DNA of 33,349 bases from a virus: positions 1-33,349 of IMG/VR virus record IMGVR_UViG_3300023179_000315, one strand, 5' to 3'. The position numbers and the translations under genes are program-made. Positions 1-6,087 of the stretch are shown here, one piece after another. Every line of letters begins with the position of its first letter. The first letter of the stretch is position 1. Under the pieces are notes generated by a model that did no database searches, was not told where the DNA came from, and worked only from the letters and a program-made list of their open reading frames with translations.

Positions 1-8
1 ATTATTAC

Positions 9-233
9 TTATGGTATATGGGAATGATATAGTACTTGTTTGGATTTGTCAAGTTTTTTCATTCTTAGTGCATCTTTAAAGATTTCAATATGATCTCTGG
101 CTCCTTTTAAGTGAGGGTATACTACTGGATCACTTTTTATTGTGGTCATATCTCTCCAGAAGAGGAATCTTTTATACTGAGGGTAAAAATAATGCTTACC
201 CGCTCTTATTTCTTCTTTAACTCTGTATTTCAT
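9..233 (-). CDS. Small hypothetical phage protein (74 aa)
   Basis: Unrecognised soluble protein rich in aromatic and basic residues, with a Tyr-Phe-Tyr-Pro-Gln-Tyr-Lys stretch near residues 15-21 of a type seen in small phage proteins. The start codon overlaps the stop of the upstream gene as ATGA, so translational coupling is likely. It is the last of a run of small minus-strand genes. No function can be assigned. Confidence 0.7.
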   Translation of the reverse strand: MKYRVKEEIRAGKHYFYPQYKRFLFWRDMTTIKSDPVVYPHLKGARDHIEIFKDALRMKKLDKSKQVLYHSHIP

Positions 234-403
234 TTACCCTCCTCCTTGATTTGTTTTTTTAATGCTTTATCTAGCTTCTCTTGTAACATTTTAGCTATTT
301 TTAAATCTACAACTCTGATATATCTTCCTCCTCTTCCCCAAGGTTCAATACCATTAAAAGTATCATGAAGAAAACTTATTTTATCTAAATCAAATTTGTT
401 CAT
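230..403 (-). CDS. Small hypothetical protein (57 aa)
   Basis: A 57-codon reading frame beginning MNKFDLDKISF, with a Gly-Arg-Gly-Gly-Arg turn near residues 23-27 and a lysine-rich C-terminal helix. It ends in an ATGA overlap with the next gene, and its 3' end (AAGGAGGG) supplies that gene's Shine-Dalgarno sequence. A good sigma70-like promoter ends only 7 nt before its ATG, so its own mRNA would have almost no leader. Function unknown. Confidence 0.7.
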   Translation of the reverse strand: MNKFDLDKISFLHDTFNGIEPWGRGGRYIRVVDLKIAKMLQEKLDKALKKQIKEEGK

Positions 404-410
404 TGTTCTA

Positions 411-439
411 AGTATATCGAAACTTTAAGGACAAAGCAA
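411..439 (-). promoter_or_regulatory. Sigma70-like promoter with conserved AAGTT spacer element
   Basis: Read on the minus strand: -35 TTGCTT, 17-nt spacer, -10 TATACT. The spacer contains CCTTAAAGTTTCGA, nearly identical to the spacers of the promoters at 742-770 and 7218-7246. The ATG of the gene at 230-403 lies 7 nt after the -10 box. Probably an early promoter. Confidence 0.75.
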
Positions 440-467
440 GAACTATTTTATTCTTCCAGCATTTTGT

Positions 468-716
468 TTATTTGATCAAGCGTTTAACTAGCTCGTCAAA
501 CGATTCTTTTAAGAACCGTTTGTCATAATCTCCCTCGATATATTGTAGGCATTCATAGGGAATGTCTGCATCTACAGGTACATAAACACGACAGTGATCA
601 GGTTTGGTTGATACGTCAAGCATCATACCTAACTCGAAATGCTCAGCAATTGTCTCACCATCCTCATCAGGAACAAGCCATTCGTCAGGGAATTTTTTAA
701 GGATCACAGTTGTCAT
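468..716 (-). CDS. Small acidic hypothetical protein (82 aa)
   Basis: Unrecognised acidic protein with a short beta-rich N-terminal half (MTTVILKKFPDEW) and a basic helical tail. It is the first gene after the promoter at 742-770, with a leader of roughly 15-20 nt containing AGGTGA about 13 nt before the ATG, the one case here where a promoter leaves room for a leader. Function unknown. Confidence 0.7.
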   Translation of the reverse strand: MTTVILKKFPDEWLVPDEDGETIAEHFELGMMLDVSTKPDHCRVYVPVDADIPYECLQYIEGDYDKRFLKESFDELVKRLIK

Positions 717-741
717 ATTGTTTATTTATTCATCACCTATC

Positions 742-770
742 AGTATATCGGAACTTTAAGGACAATACAA
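742..770 (-). promoter_or_regulatory. Sigma70-like promoter with conserved AAGTTCC spacer element
   Basis: Read on the minus strand: -35 TTGTAT, 17-nt spacer containing CCTTAAAGTTCCGA, -10 TATACT. About 35 nt match the promoter at 411-439, so this is a repeated promoter cassette. It drives the gene at 468-716. Confidence 0.75.
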
Positions 771-772
771 GA

Positions 773-1033
773 TTATTTTACCCTCTTCCATCTAAATCCA
801 AAGAACAAGGTCATCATCCATCTATAGAGGATGTTAGGTGCTTTGGGTAACCTTATAGTAAGATAGTTATCATTACAGAAAGGATAAAGCTCCCAAGAGA
901 TAGGAGGGTATTCTGTTAATTTTAGATAACCTTCATGATGATACTCTTTTACACCTTGACAAATATCACATACTTGATTGCGACCTATAACATCAGCGCA
1001 ATCACATTTTGGCTCTTTAGATTTCCTTTTCAC
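773..1033 (-). CDS. Cysteine-rich small protein, putative zinc binder (86 aa)
   Basis: The N-terminus carries Cys-X-Cys near residue 10 and Cys-X2-Cys-X-Gly near residues 22-26, reminiscent of half of a DnaJ-type zinc module. The C-terminal end is aromatic and basic. The start overlaps the end of the 55-aa gene upstream by 17 nt. Metal binding is inferred from cysteine spacing only; no function is assigned. Confidence 0.65.
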   Translation of the reverse strand: MKRKSKEPKCDCADVIGRNQVCDICQGVKEYHHEGYLKLTEYPPISWELYPFCNDNYLTIRLPKAPNILYRWMMTLFFGFRWKRVK

Positions 1034-1184
1034 CTTGTAATGTCCATCTTAGATCTTGTCTAATGTTTAGTTCTTCATCAGAATAGCCTAAACTATACCC
1101 TTCTGGTGTTTTTGCTACATGATTATAATGACTATCTCTCATGTCAATATACTTGAGTAGAAGCTCTAATTGTTCTTTAGTCAT
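1017..1184 (-). CDS. Small hypothetical protein (55 aa)
   Basis: Begins MTKEQLELLLKYIDMRDSHY and continues as a mostly helical, charged protein. It overlaps the stop of the membrane-protein gene upstream (ATGACTAA arrangement) and runs 17 nt into the next gene, as expected for a coupled cassette. No family recognised. Confidence 0.65.
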   Translation of the reverse strand: MTKEQLELLLKYIDMRDSHYNHVAKTPEGYSLGYSDEELNIRQDLRWTLQGEKEI

Positions 1185-1369
1185 ATTGCTTTATCATCCT
1201 TTTCAAATATCTCTCTCCATCTACTAGGCGAATAGGCCATTGTTGACAAAAGGACACCTAATGCAACCCACCACCCTGACCATCCCTGCCAACCATAAAG
1301 GTAAATAGAGCCTCCCAGGACTAAAGATTCCCAGAAGATAATATAGATCAAATATGTTAGTGCTCTCAT
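1181..1369 (-). CDS. Small membrane protein (62 aa)
   Basis: Two hydrophobic segments (about residues 4-24 and 30-46) separated by a Gly/Trp-rich turn, then a charged tail ending EKDDKAI. Probably an inner-membrane hairpin protein. The start is in an ATGA overlap with the gene upstream, with GGAG about 8 nt before the ATG. Role unknown; small membrane proteins of this kind often alter the host envelope or exclude other phages, which is only an inference here. Confidence 0.7.
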   Translation of the reverse strand: MRALTYLIYIIFWESLVLGGSIYLYGWQGWSGWWVALGVLLSTMAYSPSRWREIFEKDDKAI

Positions 1370-1635
1370 TTTGCATATCTCCTTCTGATATTGTTTTTTT
1401 CTTTTTCTATCTCTTCTTTATGATTCTCAATCTTTTCACACAACAAGTCAACAATATCTTCAATAGAAGGCACTCCATAAGAGTCTCCATTGATTTCAAA
1501 GTCTGTTAAGATGCCTTTAACTCTTTCTCTGATATAGGTATCTGTATCTGAAGAGTCTACAAGAAGCTGAACATAATACTTTTCCAAGTCCTCTTTGGAA
1601 TGCTTTTTAACTGATTCAAATAGTTCTTTGCTCAT
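1366..1635 (-). CDS. Hypothetical helical protein (89 aa)
   Basis: Highly charged and largely helical, with a possible short coiled coil near the C-terminus (residues 66-86) ending in basic residues. It is coupled to the membrane-protein gene by an ATGA overlap. No Shine-Dalgarno is evident before the ATG (AAAACAAAATG). No family recognised. Confidence 0.7.
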   Translation of the reverse strand: MSKELFESVKKHSKEDLEKYYVQLLVDSSDTDTYIRERVKGILTDFEINGDSYGVPSIEDIVDLLCEKIENHKEEIEKEKNNIRRRYAK

Positions 1636-1641
1636 TTTGTT

Positions 1642-1752
1642 TTAAGGTTTGGGATTTTTAGCACACCAATTTCCAATATGAGTTGGTCCACAACCCCAAC
1701 AATTTGCTTGGAGTCTTAACCACCAAAGAGCTTTAACAAAGAATGTTTTCAT
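1642..1752 (-). CDS. Very small Trp/Cys-rich ORF (36 aa)
   Basis: A 36-codon frame beginning MKTFFVKALWWLRLQ, with three cysteines (one Cys-X2-Cys) and a Trp-rich amphipathic start. It fills the gap between two clear genes on the same strand and ends 7 nt before the next start. The size alone makes it uncertain, though spacing and strand agree with its neighbours. Confidence 0.45.
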   Translation of the reverse strand: MKTFFVKALWWLRLQANCWGCGPTHIGNWCAKNPKP

Positions 1753-1796
1753 TTTTATTATAAGACATAATCCATGATCTTAGGTTCATACTTTTG

Positions 1797-1820
1797 CTTG
1801 AGTTTTTGATACAACTCAAG
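1797..1820 (-). other. Inverted repeat / hairpin at a gene end
   Basis: An 8-bp perfect stem (CTTGAGTT / AACTCAAG) with an 8-nt loop spans the stop codon of the gene at 1816-2073. There is no U tract, so it is a weak terminator candidate and may act in mRNA processing or be incidental. Confidence 0.3.
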
Positions 1821-2073
1821 TTCTTTTTTGATGTTTCTGCTTTGTTATGGCAAGTTTTTCTTTTTGTTTGAGGGTATCTTTTTTGCGTTTCTCAAGCTCT
1901 TTGTCGGTTTCTAACCGCTGGCGGGTAAAGACAATATCTTTTTCCCAGTCAAGCTCTATAGTTTCCCACCCATCTTTTTTCATTGCCTCTAACCATGTGA
2001 TAACTTCTTGAATGCTGCCAACAATATGACTAATGCTTCTTCCTTGGATTTCTTTGATTTGTTTCTTTTTCAT
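1816..2073 (-). CDS. Lys/Glu-rich coiled-coil protein (85 aa)
   Basis: The N-terminal half is compact (about residues 1-50, with Trp28 and Trp36); the C-terminal third is a Lys/Glu/Gln-rich coiled coil. The frame stops just after an A6 run. Immediately downstream a +1 frame continues with about 25 more residues of similar heptad character before a stop at 1758, so the annotated end may be a frameshift product. Function unknown. Confidence 0.65.
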   Translation of the reverse strand: MKKKQIKEIQGRSISHIVGSIQEVITWLEAMKKDGWETIELDWEKDIVFTRQRLETDKELEKRKKDTLKQKEKLAITKQKHQKRT

Positions 2074-2111
2074 TTATGAATGGTAGTCAATTTTAAATCG
2101 GAAGTCAATAG

Positions 2112-2288
2112 CTATTTTGTCTTAAACTGAAATTTAGCATCACCATTTGCATCAGCAACCCATTCAGCTACTCCAGCCTTTACAGCTCTTTTTTGCCATT
2201 GCTCCTCCATAATAAAGCCACCCATAAGGTATGATAATATAAGAACAAAGAATAACATTAAAATATATACTGGACCATTATCTCTCAT
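2112..2288 (-). CDS. Single-pass membrane protein (58 aa)
   Basis: One hydrophobic segment at about residues 7-26, then a soluble tail containing AVKAGVAEW and a closing G-D-A-K-F-Q-F-K. That tail resembles many small phage proteins with an N-terminal membrane anchor. The start at 2288 is preferred because GGAGGT lies 5 nt before it; the in-frame ATG at 2309 lies inside the upstream gene. Confidence 0.7.
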   Translation of the reverse strand: MRDNGPVYILMLFFVLILSYLMGGFIMEEQWQKRAVKAGVAEWVADANGDAKFQFKTK

Positions 2289-2289
2289 A

Positions 2290-2574
2290 TTAGACCTCCA
2301 AAATGTCAACTAAATCATCAACATTGTCACAAAGGTTCTCTAATTTATTTCTCATAGTTTGGAGACTTTGACCAAGTTCAGAAGAGCAAAGAGTTTCATC
2401 TGCTCTATTTGGTCTCACCATATTAGCTTTTGACTTGTTTATGACAGGTTGAAGCCTATCTGTTAGAGTTTGATGAAATTTTGTACACAAGATATCAATC
2501 CTTTCACTTAACTCTGACATTTCTTTATGGATTTCTTTTTGGGTAACACCCTCGATTGTTTGTTCTTTGTTCAT
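2290..2574 (-). CDS. Helical protein, paralogue of its neighbour (94 aa)
   Basis: Mostly helical, with a C-terminal block (about residues 60-94) of ELGQSLQTMRNKLENL type that ends in Ile-Leu-Glu-Val. The upstream gene (2579-2881) has the same layout: a central L..RL.P(V/I) segment, a Cys-containing middle and an ending in Ile-Glu-Val. They look like a tandem duplication that has diverged. Start at 2574 chosen for the GAGG 9 nt upstream. Function unknown. Confidence 0.65.
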   Translation of the reverse strand: MNKEQTIEGVTQKEIHKEMSELSERIDILCTKFHQTLTDRLQPVINKSKANMVRPNRADETLCSSELGQSLQTMRNKLENLCDNVDDLVDILEV

Positions 2575-2578
2575 ATTT

Positions 2579-2881
2579 TTATACCTCAATGTTTTGAATT
2601 AAATCACTCAAGAACTCAGAAATGTTATTAACTTCTGTTGTAAGATCTTGAATCTGACAACCAAGAGGAGTAGAACATTTAGGTAGACATTCTGATAATT
2701 TACCACCATCTGTTCCTTTTTCTACTGCTCTAGTAATAGGCAAGAGTCTGTGGGGAAGAGCATCTGTAACTAGATGATTAAGGGTTTTGATTTTATCTGT
2801 AAGATTAGCCATTTGTAAGATAATTTCTGGCTCTCTTGCAGGGGTTGCCATATCAACTGTAGTATTGTATTTTGTGTTCAT
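2579..2881 (-). CDS. Helical protein, paralogue of its neighbour (100 aa)
   Basis: Same architecture as the gene at 2290-2574: a leading helix, LPHRLLPI, three cysteines near residues 66-75, and a C-terminal helical repeat ending QNIEV. The start at 2881 gives an ATGA overlap with the upstream stop, typical of this operon; the in-frame ATG at 2902 is less likely. Role unknown. Confidence 0.65.
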   Translation of the reverse strand: MNTKYNTTVDMATPAREPEIILQMANLTDKIKTLNHLVTDALPHRLLPITRAVEKGTDGGKLSECLPKCSTPLGCQIQDLTTEVNNISEFLSDLIQNIEV

Positions 2882-3132
2882 AGAGTTCTTGGATCTATCC
2901 ATTTTAGTGTAGGTAGAGGAGTATTCAACAACATTTCTATAAATGCTTCTCCTTTACGGGTTAATGCATAGGTATGGTTTATCTTCTCAACCTTTTCTAC
3001 TAGGCCATTGGTGATAAAGTATTGCAATTCACTTTTATGAATCTCAGCAGGGATATCATTTGGCTTGAGTGTCTGGGTTGTATAAATCTTTAAGAGCAGC
3101 TTAATCTGCAGAGGTGACCAATTAGTGTTCAT
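2878..3132 (-). CDS. Winged-helix DNA-binding-like protein (84 aa)
   Basis: The order of elements fits a small winged helix: LLLKIYTT helix, a recognition-like helix with SELQYFITNGLVE, then a beta wing with YALTRKGEAFIEML. The last portion, NTPLP...W.DPR, is a signature I associate with small phage winged-helix proteins. It may regulate transcription or bind DNA otherwise. ATGA overlap with the downstream gene. Confidence 0.6.
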   Translation of the reverse strand: MNTNWSPLQIKLLLKIYTTQTLKPNDIPAEIHKSELQYFITNGLVEKVEKINHTYALTRKGEAFIEMLLNTPLPTLKWIDPRTL

Positions 3133-3311
3133 TTTGTATTAAGGAGCATACTAACTTTTACAATTCTTTCAAGTGATTCATTAAGAAGGTCTTTTTCCTC
3201 TTTATTGATATTTTTAGTGCCATCTTTTTGCTTTACACCTTTGACTAATTGTGATGTAAGTCTATGTATCTCTTTGATTACTGTATATGTATAGATTTTA
3301 TCTTCTATCAT
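3129..3311 (-). CDS. Small hypothetical protein (60 aa)
   Basis: Short helical protein with a lysine-rich middle and a hydrophobic C-terminal helix (ESLERIVKVSMLL). The start is in an ATGA overlap with the gene upstream. No family recognised. Confidence 0.65.
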   Translation of the reverse strand: MIEDKIYTYTVIKEIHRLTSQLVKGVKQKDGTKNINKEEKDLLNESLERIVKVSMLLNTK

Positions 3312-3619
3312 TTTACCAACTCATCATACCTAACATCATACTTTGCCAAGTATTCTTCAAAGTCTACATTAGTATCTTCATTAAAGATATAATCAAAGAG
3401 CCAACCAACATCATCTTTGAGTTTCAGATCTCGATCTAAAGTATCATAGACATAATCAATATGCTCTTGAAGCCTTTTAATGTACTCTCTATCCCTATAG
3501 ATCCGATCTTCAGGATGTTCACCTCGATGAGTGTAGTGCTTTTTAGTAATAGTAGATCCTTCTGGACTATAGTGTTTAGTAATAGTTAAGTGTGTTGGGT
3601 TTTTGGATTTAGTTTTCAT
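3308..3619 (-). CDS. Hypothetical charged protein (103 aa)
   Basis: The N-terminal 30 residues are His/Thr/Lys-rich (two KHY motifs); the rest is acidic and helical with many Asp/Tyr residues. Overlaps both neighbours by 4 nt. No family or motif recognised. Confidence 0.65.
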   Translation of the reverse strand: MKTKSKNPTHLTITKHYSPEGSTITKKHYTHRGEHPEDRIYRDREYIKRLQEHIDYVYDTLDRDLKLKDDVGWLFDYIFNEDTNVDFEEYLAKYDVRYDELVK

Positions 3620-3783
3620 TTCTTTTTTTTCTGTTTATTCTTTTTGACTATATCTCCAATTGAAGTAGCAGCAAAGAGCATTTCTTCTAGAATTTGATCA
3701 TAGTGCTTGATAATCCATCCTGCATCTACAGTTTTCTCAGGATGCAAAAGGATTAGCTTTGTATATTTTCCAGCAAAGGTCAT
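3616..3783 (-). CDS. Small hypothetical protein with poly-lysine tail (55 aa)
   Basis: Begins MTFAGKYTKLILLHPEKTVD and ends in a lysine tract. The start at 3783 is chosen because it forms a TAATG overlap with the upstream stop; the extended frame back to 3801 would need a TTG start. Unknown function. Confidence 0.65.
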   Translation of the reverse strand: MTFAGKYTKLILLHPEKTVDAGWIIKHYDQILEEMLFAATSIGDIVKKNKQKKKK

Positions 3784-4259
3784 TAGTTTGTAGCTTTCCA
3801 ATCAGGCGAAGGAGGATTACAAATGCCATGAACCCATTTGTTCTTCTTTAATTCTTTCTTGATAGCTTCATTATGTGTGTCAGACATACAACAGGCTTCT
3901 TTATAAGCTTTCATCTTCTGTTCGTTATCAAGTTTAGCAATACCTTCATTCCATTCTTTAATAGCCTTCTCTGCTTTAGTCCATTTGTTATCCAATGGGC
4001 TAGAAGTATCTTTTAAGCCATCTTCTTTGTCAAAATCAGCCATACAGCCATAAGAAGTTTCATCTTCCCAACTTTCTGTATCTACAATTTCCAAGCTACC
4101 ATCAAAGACGAAGCCACAAGCTCTCAAATAGCACTGAAAGTTATAGAGCATTTGAGTAATGGTGACATCTCCTGGCATGTCAAAAGTAACTTCAACTGGA
4201 GAGTACTCTTCTAGGTTAGTATCAGTGTAGGTATATTTGAATTGGTGTTTAGCGTCCAT
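3783..4259 (-). CDS. Hypothetical protein (158 aa)
   Basis: The N-terminal 60 residues form a predicted beta-alpha unit with MPGDVTITQMLYNFQCYLR followed by a GF.FDGSLE segment. This pattern recurs in short phage proteins of unknown role, where an aromatic helix is followed by a glycine-rich strand. The C-terminal 80 residues are charged and helical with paired cysteines at about 122-123. A TATACT box ends 7 nt before the ATG with AAGTTCC just upstream, a degenerate version of the repeated promoter. Confidence 0.65.
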   Translation of the reverse strand: MDAKHQFKYTYTDTNLEEYSPVEVTFDMPGDVTITQMLYNFQCYLRACGFVFDGSLEIVDTESWEDETSYGCMADFDKEDGLKDTSSPLDNKWTKAEKAIKEWNEGIAKLDNEQKMKAYKEACCMSDTHNEAIKKELKKNKWVHGICNPPSPDWKATN

Positions 4260-4282
4260 TCCTATGAGTATAGGAGGAACTT

Positions 4283-4498
4283 CTATTTTATCCAGTCTAT
4301 AATTTGTGGATTGTTAGAAATGAATTCAGCTATTTTGTGAATAATGTCAGAACCTAAATTAGGGAAGTTTTTTTGTAAGAAGTCATTAACGTAATAAGCC
4401 ATTGTAGGGGGTGATGTAGCGAACATACCCATCATAGCTAATTCTTTTCCGATCTGCTTAACTATAGGCTTATTCTCTGGTGCTTTGAACCAATCCAT
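4283..4498 (-). CDS. Small hypothetical protein (71 aa)
   Basis: Begins MDWFKAPENKPIV; helical, with a Met-rich segment near residues 20-30 and an Ile/Trp C-terminus. The ATG at 4498 has AAGG 7 nt upstream, better than the alternative GTG at 4543, which lacks a Shine-Dalgarno and would add 15 residues. Unknown function. Confidence 0.6.
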   Translation of the reverse strand: MDWFKAPENKPIVKQIGKELAMMGMFATSPPTMAYYVNDFLQKNFPNLGSDIIHKIAEFISNNPQIIDWIK

Positions 4499-4551
4499 TA
4501 TAGCACCTTCTTCTAGCACTTCTTCGTAAAGTCTTTCAATCACCTAATTAC

Positions 4552-4740
4552 TTATTGCTCGTAAGTGATTCTATAGTTGCGATGCTCAGAGGGATAGAAT
4601 TGTGAGTTTTTTTTTATATCTTCCAAGCATTCTTCAAATGTTTTAAAAGGTGCCAGCATTGTCTGATACCAAGAAGTGTCACAGCCCGGAGTAGCTTGGC
4701 GTTCGACGTTGTAGTAGGGTTTTGTTGCTAGGGATGCCAT
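4552..4740 (-). CDS. Small hypothetical protein (62 aa)
   Basis: Contains PYYNVERQATPGCDTSWYQ and a short helix with FEECLEDIKKN. This resembles small single-domain phage proteins of beta-alpha type, but I recognise no named family. Confidence 0.6.
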   Translation of the reverse strand: MASLATKPYYNVERQATPGCDTSWYQTMLAPFKTFEECLEDIKKNSQFYPSEHRNYRITYEQ

Positions 4741-4741
4741 A

Positions 4742-5176
4742 TTAATTAAAGCGGGAGTATTTTGTTCTTAGTTTTTTAAACCATTGTTTATTCTCCTTTA
4801 TAAAGCCTCTAATAGTGCACTTAAAGATCTCTCTAATGCCTTTGAACTTTTGTTCAGGAGGCAATATAAGGTTTTTAGGAAAGCGTTGTTGACATTTCCA
4901 TTCTAGTTTTAAAGCTTGGATGGGAGGTATTTTTACTTCCTCGACTACTTTTATTTGCCAATGCCTGTATTCGTATTCCCTATCTGGCCACCTCGGGTTT
5001 ATAAATCGGAGGATAGCTTTCTTTTCCTGGGTTACACCATATTTGTAGAATAAAGTCTTACCGGTAACAAGACAACAAAACTTGACAAGATAGAACGTAA
5101 CCCATTCCAGATGATGAATTTGTCTTTGAGACTCAATATGCTCTTCAAGTGTTTGAGGTTTAGGATGTCTCGTCAT
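4742..5176 (-). CDS. Hypothetical basic protein, possible T5orf172/GIY-YIG-like (144 aa)
   Basis: After an N-terminal helix the protein has a Tyr-Lys-Tyr-Gly-Val-Thr segment (near residues 44-49), a following Arg-Phe, and a later helix with a conserved-looking Glu (ALKLEWKCQQRF). That order of Tyr-Gly, Arg and Glu recalls degenerate GIY-YIG domains of the T5orf172 type. The C-terminus is strongly basic. The match is weak and the protein may not be a nuclease. Confidence 0.5.
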   Translation of the reverse strand: MTRHPKPQTLEEHIESQRQIHHLEWVTFYLVKFCCLVTGKTLFYKYGVTQEKKAILRFINPRWPDREYEYRHWQIKVVEEVKIPPIQALKLEWKCQQRFPKNLILPPEQKFKGIREIFKCTIRGFIKENKQWFKKLRTKYSRFN

Positions 5177-5388
5177 TTAATTACTTTGTGCCCGTCACCA
5201 GACAGTTTATAGTTTTTAGCGAAGTCATCAAGCTTCCAGTCAGGTGATTGATCAACTTTAATATGATATTTGATCTTAGTCATTCGTTTTGCAGATGAAT
5301 AATCGATCATTGCATGAATAAGTTCACGCTTTTTCAATGGACACTTTTGTTCCCAAATCTCGTTTGCGAGTACGTCTAGGTTTTTCAT
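5173..5388 (-). CDS. Small basic hypothetical protein (71 aa)
   Basis: Begins MKNLDVLANEIWEQKC; alpha/beta mix, basic overall. Its 5' end overlaps the gene upstream by 65 nt in another frame, unusual even for this compact genome, so one of the two boundaries may be wrong. It overlaps the following gene by 4 nt. Confidence 0.55.
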   Translation of the reverse strand: MKNLDVLANEIWEQKCPLKKRELIHAMIDYSSAKRMTKIKYHIKVDQSPDWKLDDFAKNYKLSGDGHKVIK

Positions 5389-5548
5389 TTAGTATGTTTG
5401 TTTGGATTATACGAATTTTAGTATCAGGTACAGATTCTATGTATTCGTCAATACGCTTTTGTGCTTGTTCTTCAGTTTTGTAGAACAATTGATCAAAGGC
5501 AAGCCAATCCTTCCAAAGATCGTTGTAATACTCAATTTGATAATGCAT
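5324..5548 (-). CDS. Small hypothetical protein with basic tail (74 aa)
   Basis: N-terminal MHYQIEYYNDLWKDWLAF with a helix containing EEQAQKRIDEYI, a layout common in small phage proteins. The last 20 residues are Arg/Lys-rich and lie entirely in the 65-nt overlap with the next gene. The start overlaps the end of the 44-aa membrane ORF upstream. Confidence 0.6.
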   Translation of the reverse strand: MHYQIEYYNDLWKDWLAFDQLFYKTEEQAQKRIDEYIESVPDTKIRIIQTNILNEKPRRTRKRDLGTKVSIEKA

Positions 5549-5666
5549 TGATGATAAAACCTACTACATATATAATAAGCATTGCAGTGATGAATCCTGT
5601 GCATGCTCCTTGATATACAGACCATGCACACTGAAACCAGAAATTGTTGAGTAATTTATTGAACAT
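5532..5666 (-). CDS. Very small membrane protein (44 aa)
   Basis: Begins MFNKLLNNFWFQ and has a strongly hydrophobic stretch with FITAMLIIYVVGFII (about residues 25-39), a single membrane span. It is the first gene of the minus-strand run and ends 17 nt inside the next gene. No clear Shine-Dalgarno. Unknown role. Confidence 0.55.
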   Translation of the reverse strand: MFNKLLNNFWFQCAWSVYQGACTGFITAMLIIYVVGFIINALSN

Positions 5667-5715
5667 GCTATCATTGTGCAGGCACTTAAAGGAATTGGCA
5701 ACATTTATTTTAAGC

Positions 5716-5744
5716 TTGAATTCTTTTTCAAGTTCCTATTCAAT
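5716..5744 (+). promoter_or_regulatory. Sigma70-like promoter with AAGTTCC spacer element
   Basis: -35 TTGAAT, 17-nt spacer, -10 TTCAAT. AAGTTCC sits at the same offset from the -35 as in the promoters at 411, 742 and 7218. The ATG of the zinc-ribbon gene follows 7 nt after the -10. A 6-bp hairpin (5715-5732) overlaps it. Confidence 0.55.
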
Positions 5745-5751
5745 AAAGAGA

Positions 5752-6006
5752 ATGACTTGCAACAACTGCTTTAACGCTATCGAACTTGAGAGGTTAGAAT
5801 TAATACCCAATACTCGATTCTGCGGAGGGTGTGCTCGAGTCTTAAATCTTGGAAAGAAGAAGAAGGGACATATGTTGTGGAATCATAAGACAGGTGCAGA
5901 GATACAGGTTCTCTCTGCGGAGACCTTTGAATCTCAAAAGAAGTACTGGACACCTAATGGAGCTCGCAGTGCTGTTAAGAATTTCAGTAAGGCAGTTTGT
6001 TCATAA
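5752..6006 (+). CDS. Zinc-ribbon protein (84 aa)
   Basis: Begins MTCNNCFNAIELERLELIP and has Cys3, Cys6, Cys24 and Cys27 (two Cys-X2-Cys pairs about 18 residues apart), a C4 zinc ribbon like that at the end of DksA/TraR-type proteins. The rest, with HKTGAEIQVL and a C-terminal SAVKNFSKAVCS, is not recognised. The frame is open further 5' from 5644, but 5752 is preferred because it falls just after the promoter and the cysteine motif begins there. Possible role: binding RNA polymerase or nucleic acid (inference). Confidence 0.65.
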   Translation: MTCNNCFNAIELERLELIPNTRFCGGCARVLNLGKKKKGHMLWNHKTGAEIQVLSAETFESQKKYWTPNGARSAVKNFSKAVCS

Positions 6007-6072
6007 TCAAGTCTCAATTCTTAAGTCTCTGTTCTTAGCATGAAAAAGATATTGACCAATCATTCTGGTTCC

Positions 6073-6086
6073 GTTAATATATTAAC
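6073..6086 (+). promoter_or_regulatory. 14-bp perfect palindrome at the RadA-like gene start
   Basis: GTTAATATATTAAC ends 1 nt before the ATG at 6088. It could be an operator for a dimeric regulator or a small hairpin next to the start codon. It also supports 6088 rather than 6040 as the real start. Confidence 0.4.
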
Positions 6087-6087
6087 A

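Noticed and set aside
5644-5751. N-terminal extension of the zinc-ribbon protein back to 5644
   Set aside because: The extension overlaps the promoter and the divergent membrane gene and has a different residue style; the ATG at 5752 follows the promoter with the usual spacing.
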